Shown: positions 8,677 to 15,645, numbered from the stretch's first letter. The stretch is DNA of 22,235 nucleotides from Chloroflexota bacterium (GCA_025355835.1 JANXYW010000260.1:1-22235), one strand, 5' to 3'. Notes: generated by a model not told the origin, from the letters alone. A program made the numbers and translations.

Positions 8677-9959
8677 TTTTCATCGACACGCTGCGGATGG
8701 CGACCTCGGAATTCGCGTCAAACAAGCTGCGGACGGGGCTGACGATGCTGGGTATCATCATCGGTGTCGGTGCAGTGATCGCGCTGATGGCAGCCGGGCA
8801 GGGCGCTCAGGCGGGCGTGACGAGTAAAGTGCGCGGCCTCGGCAGCAATTTGATCTTCGTCAAGCCGGCGACGACGGGTTCGAGCGGCGGCGGCATACGC
8901 GACCTTCGGTCGTTGACGCTGACGACGGATGATGCGACGTCGTTGCGCGACCAGACGGTGTTCCCGGAGATCAGCGCCGTTGTGTCGCAGTTCGGCGGTT
9001 CGGACACCAGCGCGGACACGTCGCAGACATCTCTGCAGACGCAACTGATCGGTAACGGGCGCAACACGACGGCGATCATCACCGCGACCGAGCCGAACTT
9101 CGTGACGGTGCGGAATTACACCGTTGCGGCTGGCGCGTTCATCACGTCCGACGATATGGACCGGAAGTCGACGAACGTCGTGCTCGGGTCAAAGGTTGCC
9201 GCGGACCTGTTCGATACGCCCGCCAGCGCCATCGGACAGAACGTGCGTATCAACTTCGGGCCGGTGAACCTCAGCCTGACTGTCATCGGCGTGCTGGCGA
9301 CGCGCGGCGGCAATGGCAGCGATGATACGCAGATGATCCTGCCGCTGACGACGTTCGCGACGCGGTTGCCGTTCATTCGCAGTACGAATGGCAAGCAGAA
9401 CGTCCAAGAGATTACGGTGAAAGTGACCGATGCAGGCAAGCTGAACCAGGCGAAGCTGGCGATCACAAACACGATTGCCGCGAACCATGGCGGGACGCAG
9501 GACTTCACCGTGTCGACGCAGGACGACCTGCTGACGACGGCAAACGAAGTCAGCCGCACGCTGACGATCTTGCTCGGCGCGATCGCCGGCATATCGCTCA
9601 TTGTCGGCGGCATCGGCATCATGAACATCATGCTCGTCTCCGTGATCGAGCGGACGCGCGAGATCGGCATCCGCAAAGCCGTCGGCGCGAACAGCCGGAT
9701 GATCTTGATGCAGTTCATCATCGAAGCCGTGATCGTGACGGTGGCGGGTGGCGCGATCGGCGTGCTGGTTGGCGTCGTCGCGGCGAAGGTCGCGAACGGT
9801 CAGGATTTCGGCACCGGATCGACGATCACAACGCAGGTGACATCGACGAGCATCCTCGTGGCGTCGGGCGTTTCGGTGCTGATCGGGCTGTTCTTCGGCA
9901 TTTACCCCGCGTACCAGGCGTCTCGGCTGGATCCGATCGAGGCGCTGCGCAAGGACTGA
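8673..9959 (+). CDS. MacB-type ABC transporter permease (FtsX superfamily)
   Basis: A 428-residue permease with the MacB topology: one N-terminal membrane helix (LTMLGIIIGVGAVIALMAAG, residues about 27-48), a large extracytoplasmic MacB_PCD domain (about 50-280), then three C-terminal helices. The region between them includes the conserved GGIGIMNIMLVSVIERTREI followed by GIRKAVGA, the coupling-helix signature of FtsX-family exporters. The final residues SRLDPIEALRKD are the canonical MacB C-terminus, so the gene is complete. It forms an operon with the adaptor and ATPase (overlaps of one and four bases). Likely role: export of a peptide, lipid or drug, or envelope stress defence; no substrate evidence. 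Confidence 0.95.
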   Translation: MIFIDTLRMATSEFASNKLRTGLTMLGIIIGVGAVIALMAAGQGAQAGVTSKVRGLGSNLIFVKPATTGSSGGGIRDLRSLTLTTDDATSLRDQTVFPEISAVVSQFGGSDTSADTSQTSLQTQLIGNGRNTTAIITATEPNFVTVRNYTVAAGAFITSDDMDRKSTNVVLGSKVAADLFDTPASAIGQNVRINFGPVNLSLTVIGVLATRGGNGSDDTQMILPLTTFATRLPFIRSTNGKQNVQEITVKVTDAGKLNQAKLAITNTIAANHGGTQDFTVSTQDDLLTTANEVSRTLTILLGAIAGISLIVGGIGIMNIMLVSVIERTREIGIRKAVGANSRMILMQFIIEAVIVTVAGGAIGVLVGVVAAKVANGQDFGTGSTITTQVTSTSILVASGVSVLIGLFFGIYPAYQASRLDPIEALRKD

Positions 9960-10047
9960 TCATGCGGAACCGCAGATTTCGCAGATGAGGACGACGGGGA
10001 ACAAGGACTACGCGGATGTCACGGAAAGGGTTGCGAGCGCTCTAGGA

Positions 10048-10070
10048 GCGGACCTGTGTGTCCGCCCTTT
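10048..10070 (+). terminator. Probable terminator after the MacAB-like operon
   Basis: A perfect six-base-pair stem GCGGAC/GTCCGC (10048-10053 with 10060-10065) with loop CTGTGT is followed by CCTTT. It is placed 90 bases after the permease stop and just before the convergent XRE gene end. The T-run is short, so efficiency is uncertain. Confidence 0.5.
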
Positions 10071-10092
10071 CGTGCGGGCGACACGCTGCCGC

Positions 10093-10944
10093 TTACTTCG
10101 CGGACGGCTGCCCGCGCTGTTCGCGGGCGCGCGCCTTCACTTGTTCGAGCACCGTCCACGTCTCCGCGTCGACTGGTATCCAGTCGTTGAAGCCGAGGCC
10201 GTCCGGATCGCTGGCCATGCTGACGTGGGAATGGAAACGCATCTCGCCGAACTCTTCGTCGCGCCAGACGACGGGATAGCTCCAGCGCGCTTTCGCTTCG
10301 CGCGCCGGTGTTGCCACCCAGATCTGCAAGAGGCGCGCGAGGAACACGGGGTCGCCGTCCGCGAATACCTGGAGTACTTCCGAGAAGTAAGGATCCGGCT
10401 CGTCGAGCGACGCCGGCGTGACGGGTCGGCCCTTGAAGATGGCCGCCATGACGCCGACGCATTCGTCCCAGTTCACGACGCGGTCGGCGAATTTGCGCTG
10501 GCTCGCCACGCCCAGCAACGTCAGTTCCGCTCGCGTCTTGGTCGCGCGGTCGTGCGCGAAGTCGATGCCCCAGAGCGCCTGCACGGCGGCGTTTGCCGCG
10601 ACGACCTGGTTGCCGTTGTCCGAGACGAATTCGGGCCACGCCACCGATTCGACCTCCGTCTGCAGTTCGTCGATGGTGAAGTAGAAGTTCGGGTATTCGT
10701 CGGCCGGGAACAGCGTCGGCGTCGAGGAGAATCCGGCAGCTTCGAGGATCTCGTTCGCGTCGTAGGCCGGCGTCTGCATCGCCTGCAAGATCGTCGTCAG
10801 CCGCTCACGCGTCGGCCGCCGGCGCCCGGTTTCGTACGCGCGGATGCTCTCCTGCGATACGCCCGCCAGCTCCGCGACCTCGCGCTGGCTCACGCCCGCC
10901 TTCTGCCGCGCCGTCCGAAGTTTGTGTCGCCATGCTGCATCCAT
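10093..10944 (-). CDS. XRE-family regulator with MmyB-like C-terminal domain
   Basis: DNA-binding transcriptional regulator, 283 residues from ATG 10944. Residues about 7-60 form a canonical helix-turn-helix: KLRTARQKAGVSQREVAELA followed by GVSQESIRAYETGRRRPT. The remaining roughly 200 residues (starting near NFYFTIDELQ and containing VAANAAVQALWGIDF) resemble the MmyB-type ligand-binding region found behind XRE heads in actinobacteria and related groups; the ligand is unknown. The frame is open to 11139, but the ATG at 10944 starts exactly where a duplicated copy also starts and has a TACAAT hexamer six bases upstream, pointing to a leaderless mRNA. It is divergent from the cohesin-like gene and may control it; that is inference. 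Confidence 0.88.
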   Translation of the reverse strand: MDAAWRHKLRTARQKAGVSQREVAELAGVSQESIRAYETGRRRPTRERLTTILQAMQTPAYDANEILEAAGFSSTPTLFPADEYPNFYFTIDELQTEVESVAWPEFVSDNGNQVVAANAAVQALWGIDFAHDRATKTRAELTLLGVASQRKFADRVVNWDECVGVMAAIFKGRPVTPASLDEPDPYFSEVLQVFADGDPVFLARLLQIWVATPAREAKARWSYPVVWRDEEFGEMRFHSHVSMASDPDGLGFNDWIPVDAETWTVLEQVKARAREQRGQPSAK

Positions 10945-10961
10945 GCGGCGATTGTAGTCCG
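10811..10961. repeat. 151-bp direct repeat, copy 1 (HTH coding start of XRE gene)
   Basis: This segment covers codons 1-44 of the XRE gene plus 17 bases upstream, including the TACAAT hexamer. It matches 11815-11965 over 151 bases with no gaps and 13 mismatches by eye (about 91 percent identity). Within the 44 codons, 11 differ and nine of these are silent. Confidence 0.92.
10951..10956 (-). promoter_or_regulatory. -10-like TACAAT for leaderless XRE transcript
   Basis: On the minus strand TACAAT ends six bases before ATG 10944, the distance expected between a -10 element and the transcription start, so the mRNA would begin at or next to the start codon. No convincing -35 element is seen. The same hexamer and spacing recur in the duplicate (11960-11955, ATG 11948). 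Confidence 0.5.
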
Positions 10962-11014
10962 GCGAGCTGCCGAAGGCGAGCAGAATTGCGTTACGCGCTG
11001 TACCGCAATTGTGG

Positions 11015-11044
11015 TTGACGGCAGGCGCGGCGAGCGAGCATGAT
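11015..11044 (+). promoter_or_regulatory. Candidate sigma-70-type promoter of cohesin-like gene
   Basis: TTGACG (11015-11020) and CATGAT (11039-11044) are separated by 18 bases. This would start transcription near 11051, giving a leader of about 36 bases before ATG 11087. The next secreted gene has a similar TTGACA-18-CATAGT arrangement. Confidence 0.42.
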
Positions 11045-11086
11045 GACCCTGCGCCTTCAGGGGAGGCGCGTCGAGGGGGGGCCGCC

Positions 11087-11896
11087 ATGCGCCGGATCGT
11101 CATTGCAGCCGTTGGCGCGGCGATTCTCGGCGCGCTCATCCTCGGTGCCCCGGCTGGCGCCGCGGCTGACGGGCCGGATATCGCGCTCGGCGCACCGACA
11201 GGAAGCAGGCTGCCGGTAAACGCGGTAACGGTGGCGACGGCGCCCTACAATGGCTTCAACCTGCACGTTGCCGCGACCCTGAGCACCGGTGTGGAGCTGA
11301 CGAACATCGCCGGCAGCGTCGGCGGGATGGCGGCCGCGCCGAGCTCCGTCCTGCTCGCGGACTCCGACGGCGATGGTGTCGCAGACGCCGGGAGCGTGTT
11401 TTGCGCGCCGCAAACGTCTGAAACGCCAAACGAGAGAGCGTTCGGCTGTCTGACGCTGCCAGTACTCGGGAACCCCGAAATCAACACGACTGCGAGCGGG
11501 CTTCTCGCGACGTTCATCTTCAACGCCACGGGCAATGGTTGCATTCAAGCGCATCTCGTTGATGTTCCGGCCGATTCGGCGAACGCTGATCGCGACGGCA
11601 CCTACACCGCCACGGGCGGCATGGGAGACTTGAGGCGGCAGACCAATCACGTAAGCACAGCGCCGGTCAATATCCTCATCGGAGCCGGCACGGTCGCCGA
11701 GTGTGGCAGGCATGCGCTGCCGTCGGTCGGATCAGGCGTGAGCCCGAAGGCGACGGAGTGGACGTGGCTCGCCATTTCGGCACTCGCAATCGGGGCCCTC
11801 TTGATCGGCCTGGTGTCGGCCGCCGCCGCCCGGTCTCGTAGGCGCGTATGCTTTCCTGCGATACCCCCGCCCGCTCCGCCACCTCCCGCTGGCTGA
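11087..11896 (+). CDS. Membrane-anchored cohesin-like surface protein with chimeric C-terminus
   Basis: A 269-residue exported protein of no recognised function. ATG 11087 is preceded by a G-rich ribosome site (GAGGGGGG) and begins a signal peptide (RRIVIAAVGAAILGALILGA, cleavage likely near residue 27). Residues about 45-200 look like a cohesin-type beta-sandwich (YNGFNLHVAATLS at one end, GTYTATGG at the other) and contain an acidic DSDGDGVAD loop resembling a calcium-binding site. A transmembrane helix follows at residues 225-249 (WTWLAISALAIGALLIGLVS), then the RSRRR stop-transfer charges and a Pro-rich tail. The last 27 residues, from about S243, are encoded by the antisense strand of the duplicated HTH segment, so the original C-terminus has been replaced. 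It is probably held on the cell surface by that helix. Confidence 0.75.
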   Translation: MRRIVIAAVGAAILGALILGAPAGAAADGPDIALGAPTGSRLPVNAVTVATAPYNGFNLHVAATLSTGVELTNIAGSVGGMAAAPSSVLLADSDGDGVADAGSVFCAPQTSETPNERAFGCLTLPVLGNPEINTTASGLLATFIFNATGNGCIQAHLVDVPADSANADRDGTYTATGGMGDLRRQTNHVSTAPVNILIGAGTVAECGRHALPSVGSGVSPKATEWTWLAISALAIGALLIGLVSAAAARSRRRVCFPAIPPPAPPPPAG

Positions 11897-11948
11897 TGCC
11901 CGCCTTCTGCCGCGCCGTCCGAAGTTTGTGCCGCCATGCTGCATCCAT
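11676..11948 (-). pseudogene. Truncated duplicate of XRE helix-turn-helix
   Basis: ATG 11948 opens a 90-codon frame whose first 45 residues repeat the XRE head with only V18I and L26R, ending at GRRRPT. After that homology stops abruptly, and the frame continues as antisense of the cohesin-like gene with no recognisable fold. The MmyB-like effector half is absent. The TACAAT hexamer at 11960-11955 keeps the same spacing to the ATG as in the full gene, so a short HTH-only peptide could still be made. The silent-biased differences show that both copies were shaped as protein-coding sequence for some time. Relic is the default reading; a mini-regulator is possible. Confidence 0.75.
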
Positions 11949-11965
11949 GCGGTGATTGTAGTCCG
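11815..11965. repeat. 151-bp direct repeat, copy 2 (HTH relic)
   Basis: Second copy of 10811-10961, same orientation, ungapped, 13 mismatches. Its right boundary is inside the intergenic region before the M23 protein; its left boundary falls within the transmembrane-helix codons of the cohesin-like gene, marking the recombination junction. Confidence 0.92.
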
Positions 11966-11989
11966 CGGCGGTGGCGGGTGGCGAGATCA

Positions 11990-12010
11990 AAATAGGTACA
12001 AAATGTAACC
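11990..12010 (+). promoter_or_regulatory. Possible operator: GGTACA-AAA-TGTAACC inverted repeat
   Basis: An imperfect inverted repeat (GGTACA at 11995-12000, TGTAACC at 12004-12010) is preceded by AAATAGGTA (11990-11998) and lies ten bases upstream of a consensus -35. A related AAACAGGTA occurs in both copies of the 79-bp repeat. Binding by the XRE protein is only a guess. Confidence 0.3.
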
Positions 12011-12019
12011 CTCTGGCTA

Positions 12020-12049
12020 TTGACACCGATGGGCGTCCTCGCGCATAGT
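12020..12049 (+). promoter_or_regulatory. Candidate promoter of the cohesin/M23 gene
   Basis: A perfect -35 TTGACA (12020-12025) and CATAGT (12044-12049) with an 18-base spacer predict a start near 12056 and a leader of about 100 bases. The leader contains a small hairpin CGGGCA-GAT-TGCCCG at 12098-12112. Confidence 0.55.
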
Positions 12050-12154
12050 CGCGCAGTCGGCCTCCCCGCTCGACGCCGCCATCGGTCATCACTGGCCCGG
12101 GCAGATTGCCCGATTGTATCGCCGCGCGCCGAGAGCGCAGGGGGAGATCTCGCT

Positions 12155-14908
12155 ATGCGACTAACCAAAGGGCACGGAAGGCGACTCTGGCCCATCATGC
12201 TCCTTGCGCTGGCGTATGCACTGGCGTCGGCATTCTCGCACACGGACAGGGCCCAAGCGGTGACTTGCGGGCTTCCCCCTGACGCCTCCTGCCTCAAGGG
12301 TTTTGGCCCAGAATTCTCGATTGGCGCCCTCTCCGCGCCGGGCGGCGTGCTCAGCGTTCCCATCGAAACTACGCCGCGTATCCAGCCGGCGATGGGTGAA
12401 TACAACGTGCTGAGCGTCCACCTTATCTGGACGAACAACAAATACCAGTTATCCAATATTGACTTTTCCGGCGGGATATTCGCCGCCGGTGATTGTCTTG
12501 TTAGTCCCGACTTGGGCGGACAGGGCGTACACATTTCTTGCTTCCCGGGGCTTACGACAACGACGGGGCACATCGCCACGGTACGCTTGACCGCCGCGGG
12601 CTGCGCTCGATTCCATCTGGAATCGTATTATGGAGATAGTGCGGGATACCGAGGCACCTATACAGGGCTTACGGACGGCACGATCCAGGCGAACGGCTTC
12701 ATTGGCCCTGACCCCTCATTCAGCACAGGCGAGCCGTGTCCGTTGCTGCTTCCTTGGCAGGACGGAGGACAGGACGATGAATGGCGCAGCGGCTCGGCTG
12801 GGTATCACCAAGATGGACCCGGACGAGACGCGCTTGACTTCATCCCGCCGAAAATCCCTTCGGGCGCCGTTGGTATCGTGTGCGAAGGCCAACTGGGATG
12901 GATCCGCTTCACCTCAACTTATCCCGTCCTCGCGGCGGCCAAAGGGACCGTCCACGTCCTCGACTCACACTGGGTGGAAATCGACCACGGAGGCGGCTGG
13001 TCCAGTGGTTACTACCACCTCAACAACATTCCTCCCGGCCTCGACAAGGCGGTAATAGGCAGCGGCACCGTCATCGGCTACCCATCCACTTTTGGGGGGT
13101 GCACTACGCCCGGGGTGGCGCACGTTCACTTCTATGTCAATGGACCGAACAACAAGACCATCAAAGATCTGACGATATCCGGTCGCGGCGGTGGATCGTT
13201 CGGCGTCGATGAGCAGCACATCAAGGCCACCGGCAACTTCCAGCCCAAGCACCTGACGCAAGGCCAATCGACTTCCACCTTGGGGTTCGTCGATGGTGCA
13301 GTTACTCACGCCGCGTTCGACTCGAGCATCACCGGCAGCGACGTAGTGATGACGCTCACTTCACCGGGCGGTCGCGTGATAGACCGAGGGACAACCGATG
13401 CGGACGTTTCACATGTCCACGGACCTGATTATGAGTCCTACGGGCTCTCGAATCCTGAGCCCGGCACTTGGACTGTCACCCTGTACGGGGCCGACCTCCC
13501 GAGTGAGGGAGAAGATGTTTACCTGAGCATCTTGGTCGAAAAAGCTTCGGATACTTCACCGCCCTTGATCAGCCTCAGTGTCCAACCTCCGCCTAACGGT
13601 GCCGGATGGAACAACACATCAGTACACGTGTCCTGGACGGCCTCGGATCCGGAGTCGGGGATCGAATCGACGTCGGGCTGCGACGATGTGACGCTGGGAG
13701 AAGAGACCGCTGGCACGGTCCTCACGTGTACAGCGACTAACAACGTCGGGCTCTCGGCATCCGCTTCGACGCCAGTCATACGCATCGACAAGACCGCGCC
13801 CACAACGACGCACTCGCTCGCCCCGTCCGCGCCCGACGGCAAGCGAGGCTGGTACATCTCCGACGTGACCGTGACGCTGAACGCGTCCGACCCGCTGCTC
13901 ACCAGCGGCGAGGCTGGCTCCGGAGTCCAGTACACGAAATACCAGGTGAATGGCGGCGGCTGGCAGACGTACACGGGGCCATTTGTCGTGAGCACGGAGA
14001 GTCTCGACAACAAGGTGGAGTACTACTCCGTCGATAACGCGGATAACGTCGAGACGACGCACCAGTTCCACTTCCATCTCGACAAGACGCGCCCGGACGT
14101 GAACATCAGCTTTGGCGTGCTGGACGGGCTATTGTGGGACCAAGCGCACCTGCAGCATGGGGTGCTGACGAATACCGGTACGCTCGCGCTCACCGGGAAC
14201 GCGACCGATAACCTCTGCTTGTGGGAAGTGCGCACCGTTGATGTTGACAGCGGGCTGACGACATCATCGCAGCAGCCGGTGAACCCGAACGTGTTCCCGC
14301 CACCACCGCCGAACTCGCTGGGCTACGCGCTGTACGCGCCGCTGCACACGGGCATCAACACGATCGACGTGACGGCAGAGGACTGCGCCGGCTGGACGAA
14401 GGCCGTTCGCATCCAGGTCGTCTACGTCGTGCCGGGGCCGTTTGACCCGCAGGGTAAGGGTTTCTGGTACAACGCGATCAAGACCGGAAAGTACACGACT
14501 CCCCAACTGCAAACGCTGATTAACTACACGAACGTCGCATCCGACGTGTGGGGGACGGACGCCTCGCGGAACCGATACGGCGCGCTGACGGTGACGCGCG
14601 CACGCGATCTGCTCAACTACTCGGACACCAACCCGGACATGGAGCTCAAGATGGAGGGCCATCTGCTCGCCGAGTGGTTGAACCTGGTGAGCGGGCGGCT
14701 GGCTGTGAAGAAGCCCGTGAATGTCGCATCGATCAGCGGCTGGCCGACGGTCATGGACGACATCCTGAATAACCCACTGACGTTCGCCTACAAGGTGGCG
14801 ACGGAGATCGAGGAGAAAGTGCAGCCGGCGAAAGCGTCGTTCAGCATCAACTCCGTGTCGAAGAATCTCGCCGAAGGCGTGAACGAGCGGTGGATCATCG
14901 TTCCGTAG
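12155..14908 (+). CDS. Large secreted protein: cohesin-like domain, M23 metallopeptidase and Ig-like domains
   Basis: A 917-residue exported protein. ATG 12155 (ribosome site AGGGGGAG) starts a signal peptide (LWPIMLLALAYALASAFS, cleavage near AQA). Residues about 36-190 form a cohesin-like sandwich related to the upstream gene (YNVLSVHLIW ... GTYTGLTDG). Residues about 200-335 match M23/LytM endopeptidases: H218 and D225 in HQDGPGRD, H278 in IDHGGG, H288 in GYYHL, and H323/H325 in AHVHF, which fits the zinc-site pattern. Next come a PPC-like sandwich (about 370-455) and two Ig-like or OmpL47-type modules (about 465-650, RIDKTAPTT, LDKTRPDV). The C-terminal 250 residues are unrecognised and end in LAEGVNERWIIVP. 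It likely cuts or binds cell-wall peptide on the surface; activity is inferred from motifs. Confidence 0.85.
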   Translation: MRLTKGHGRRLWPIMLLALAYALASAFSHTDRAQAVTCGLPPDASCLKGFGPEFSIGALSAPGGVLSVPIETTPRIQPAMGEYNVLSVHLIWTNNKYQLSNIDFSGGIFAAGDCLVSPDLGGQGVHISCFPGLTTTTGHIATVRLTAAGCARFHLESYYGDSAGYRGTYTGLTDGTIQANGFIGPDPSFSTGEPCPLLLPWQDGGQDDEWRSGSAGYHQDGPGRDALDFIPPKIPSGAVGIVCEGQLGWIRFTSTYPVLAAAKGTVHVLDSHWVEIDHGGGWSSGYYHLNNIPPGLDKAVIGSGTVIGYPSTFGGCTTPGVAHVHFYVNGPNNKTIKDLTISGRGGGSFGVDEQHIKATGNFQPKHLTQGQSTSTLGFVDGAVTHAAFDSSITGSDVVMTLTSPGGRVIDRGTTDADVSHVHGPDYESYGLSNPEPGTWTVTLYGADLPSEGEDVYLSILVEKASDTSPPLISLSVQPPPNGAGWNNTSVHVSWTASDPESGIESTSGCDDVTLGEETAGTVLTCTATNNVGLSASASTPVIRIDKTAPTTTHSLAPSAPDGKRGWYISDVTVTLNASDPLLTSGEAGSGVQYTKYQVNGGGWQTYTGPFVVSTESLDNKVEYYSVDNADNVETTHQFHFHLDKTRPDVNISFGVLDGLLWDQAHLQHGVLTNTGTLALTGNATDNLCLWEVRTVDVDSGLTTSSQQPVNPNVFPPPPPNSLGYALYAPLHTGINTIDVTAEDCAGWTKAVRIQVVYVVPGPFDPQGKGFWYNAIKTGKYTTPQLQTLINYTNVASDVWGTDASRNRYGALTVTRARDLLNYSDTNPDMELKMEGHLLAEWLNLVSGRLAVKKPVNVASISGWPTVMDDILNNPLTFAYKVATEIEEKVQPAKASFSINSVSKNLAEGVNERWIIVP

Positions 14909-14952
14909 GGTAGTCGTGAGGCGTCAGGAATTCGAATAAGGGGAGTACGAAG

Positions 14953-15411
14953 ATGACTAGGAAACTTTTGTTCTTGCTGGTGACCGCGGCCCTTGCTTCT
15001 ATGGTCGTGAGCGCCTTCGGCGGGCAGACCGCGTCGGCGAAGCCGGTTTGCCAGGGGTCGCGCGTCGTGGGTGAGATCAGCGGTAACGTACGGGTGTGTT
15101 TCATTGGTACGGATTCGTTCAACGGAGACCAGTACGAGATCACGGTGACACAAGTCGACGGACCGGGAAGCGCCATCGTCTCCGTGTGCACCAACAACGA
15201 CGTACCTCACGGATCCTGCGGTTTTCGTAACCCGGCCGTATCGATGTTTTCGGTGGGTGCCTGCACTACCGACGTGATCTCCTTCGCCGAAGGATTCGCC
15301 CCCGGCTCGGTCGTGAATCGAATCGCCTTCGTCGAACCACCGAATGGATTCGACGTGCTCGGCGAAGGGCGCGTCGTCGGATTGGGGGCAGCGCGACCTG
15401 GCCCGTGTTGA
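14953..15411 (+). CDS. Small secreted protein, frameshifted near its 3' end
   Basis: A 152-residue exported protein of unknown function. The ribosome site AAGGGGAG lies seven bases before ATG 14953. A signal peptide (KLLFLLVTAALASMVVSAFG) likely ends at ASA (residue about 32). The mature part has five or six cysteines (SVCTNND, GSCGF, GACTTD), suggesting disulfide bonds outside the cell. The frame ends at TGA 15411 shortly after a five-G run (15384-15388). Reading on in the -1 frame gives GSATWPVLIFMVAKGLAEGI followed by NLKGIIVP and a stop at 15473, whose tail matches the end of the upstream M23 protein. The unbroken gene probably ran 14953-15473; the present stop reflects loss of one base, a recoding site or an assembly error. 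Confidence 0.75.
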   Translation: MTRKLLFLLVTAALASMVVSAFGGQTASAKPVCQGSRVVGEISGNVRVCFIGTDSFNGDQYEITVTQVDGPGSAIVSVCTNNDVPHGSCGFRNPAVSMFSVGACTTDVISFAEGFAPGSVVNRIAFVEPPNGFDVLGEGRVVGLGAARPGPC

Positions 15412-15473
15412 TCTTCATGGTGGCCAAGGGCCTCGCCGAGGGCATCAACCTGAAGGGGATCATTGTGCCGTAG
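15387..15473 (+). pseudogene. Out-of-frame 3' end of the small secreted protein
   Basis: Frame shifted by one relative to 14953-15411. It encodes a hydrophobic WPVLIFMVAKGLAEG stretch and ends in IIVP-stop at 15471-15473. The same residue pattern (LAEG, N, IIVP-stop) closes the 917-residue gene upstream, which supports this being the authentic original C-terminus rather than chance reading. An internal ATG at 15417 has no clear ribosome site. Confidence 0.6.
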
Positions 15474-15501
15474 GGCGCGCGATGGAAATTCTGGGAAGGG
15501 C

Positions 15502-15521
15502 GGGCGACGTGCTCGCCCTTT
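15502..15521 (+). terminator. Probable terminator after the small secreted gene
   Basis: Perfect stem GGGCGA/TCGCCC (15502-15507 with 15513-15518), loop CGTGC, followed by TTT. It lies 29 bases after the out-of-frame stop at 15473 and before the repeat and O-antigen ligase gene. Confidence 0.5.
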
Positions 15522-15566
15522 CCAAAGCAGCGGAGAATCGCGACGACGGGCGCGGCGGCCTTTCCG

Positions 15567-15645
15567 AGAAAAGCTAAGATTACAAAACAGGTAACATCGC
15601 CAGATTCAAATCGCGTGACATAACTTTTGCGATGGGGCGTTTTGG
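15567..15645. repeat. 79-bp intergenic repeat, copy 1
   Basis: Matches 18598-18676 with small indels; the core 15595-15625 is identical over 31 bases (begins CATCGCCAG, ends GACATAACT). It ends 53 bases before the start of the O-antigen ligase-type gene, so it would lie in that gene's promoter or leader. No known riboswitch or promoter consensus was recognised. Two single-base indels between copies argue against a coding role. Confidence 0.88.

Noticed and set aside
9985..11043. 352-codon plus-strand frame opposite the XRE gene
   Set aside because: It mirrors the XRE gene codons, is rich in Arg, Val and Asp, and has no domain signal; the minus-strand reading has a clear HTH.
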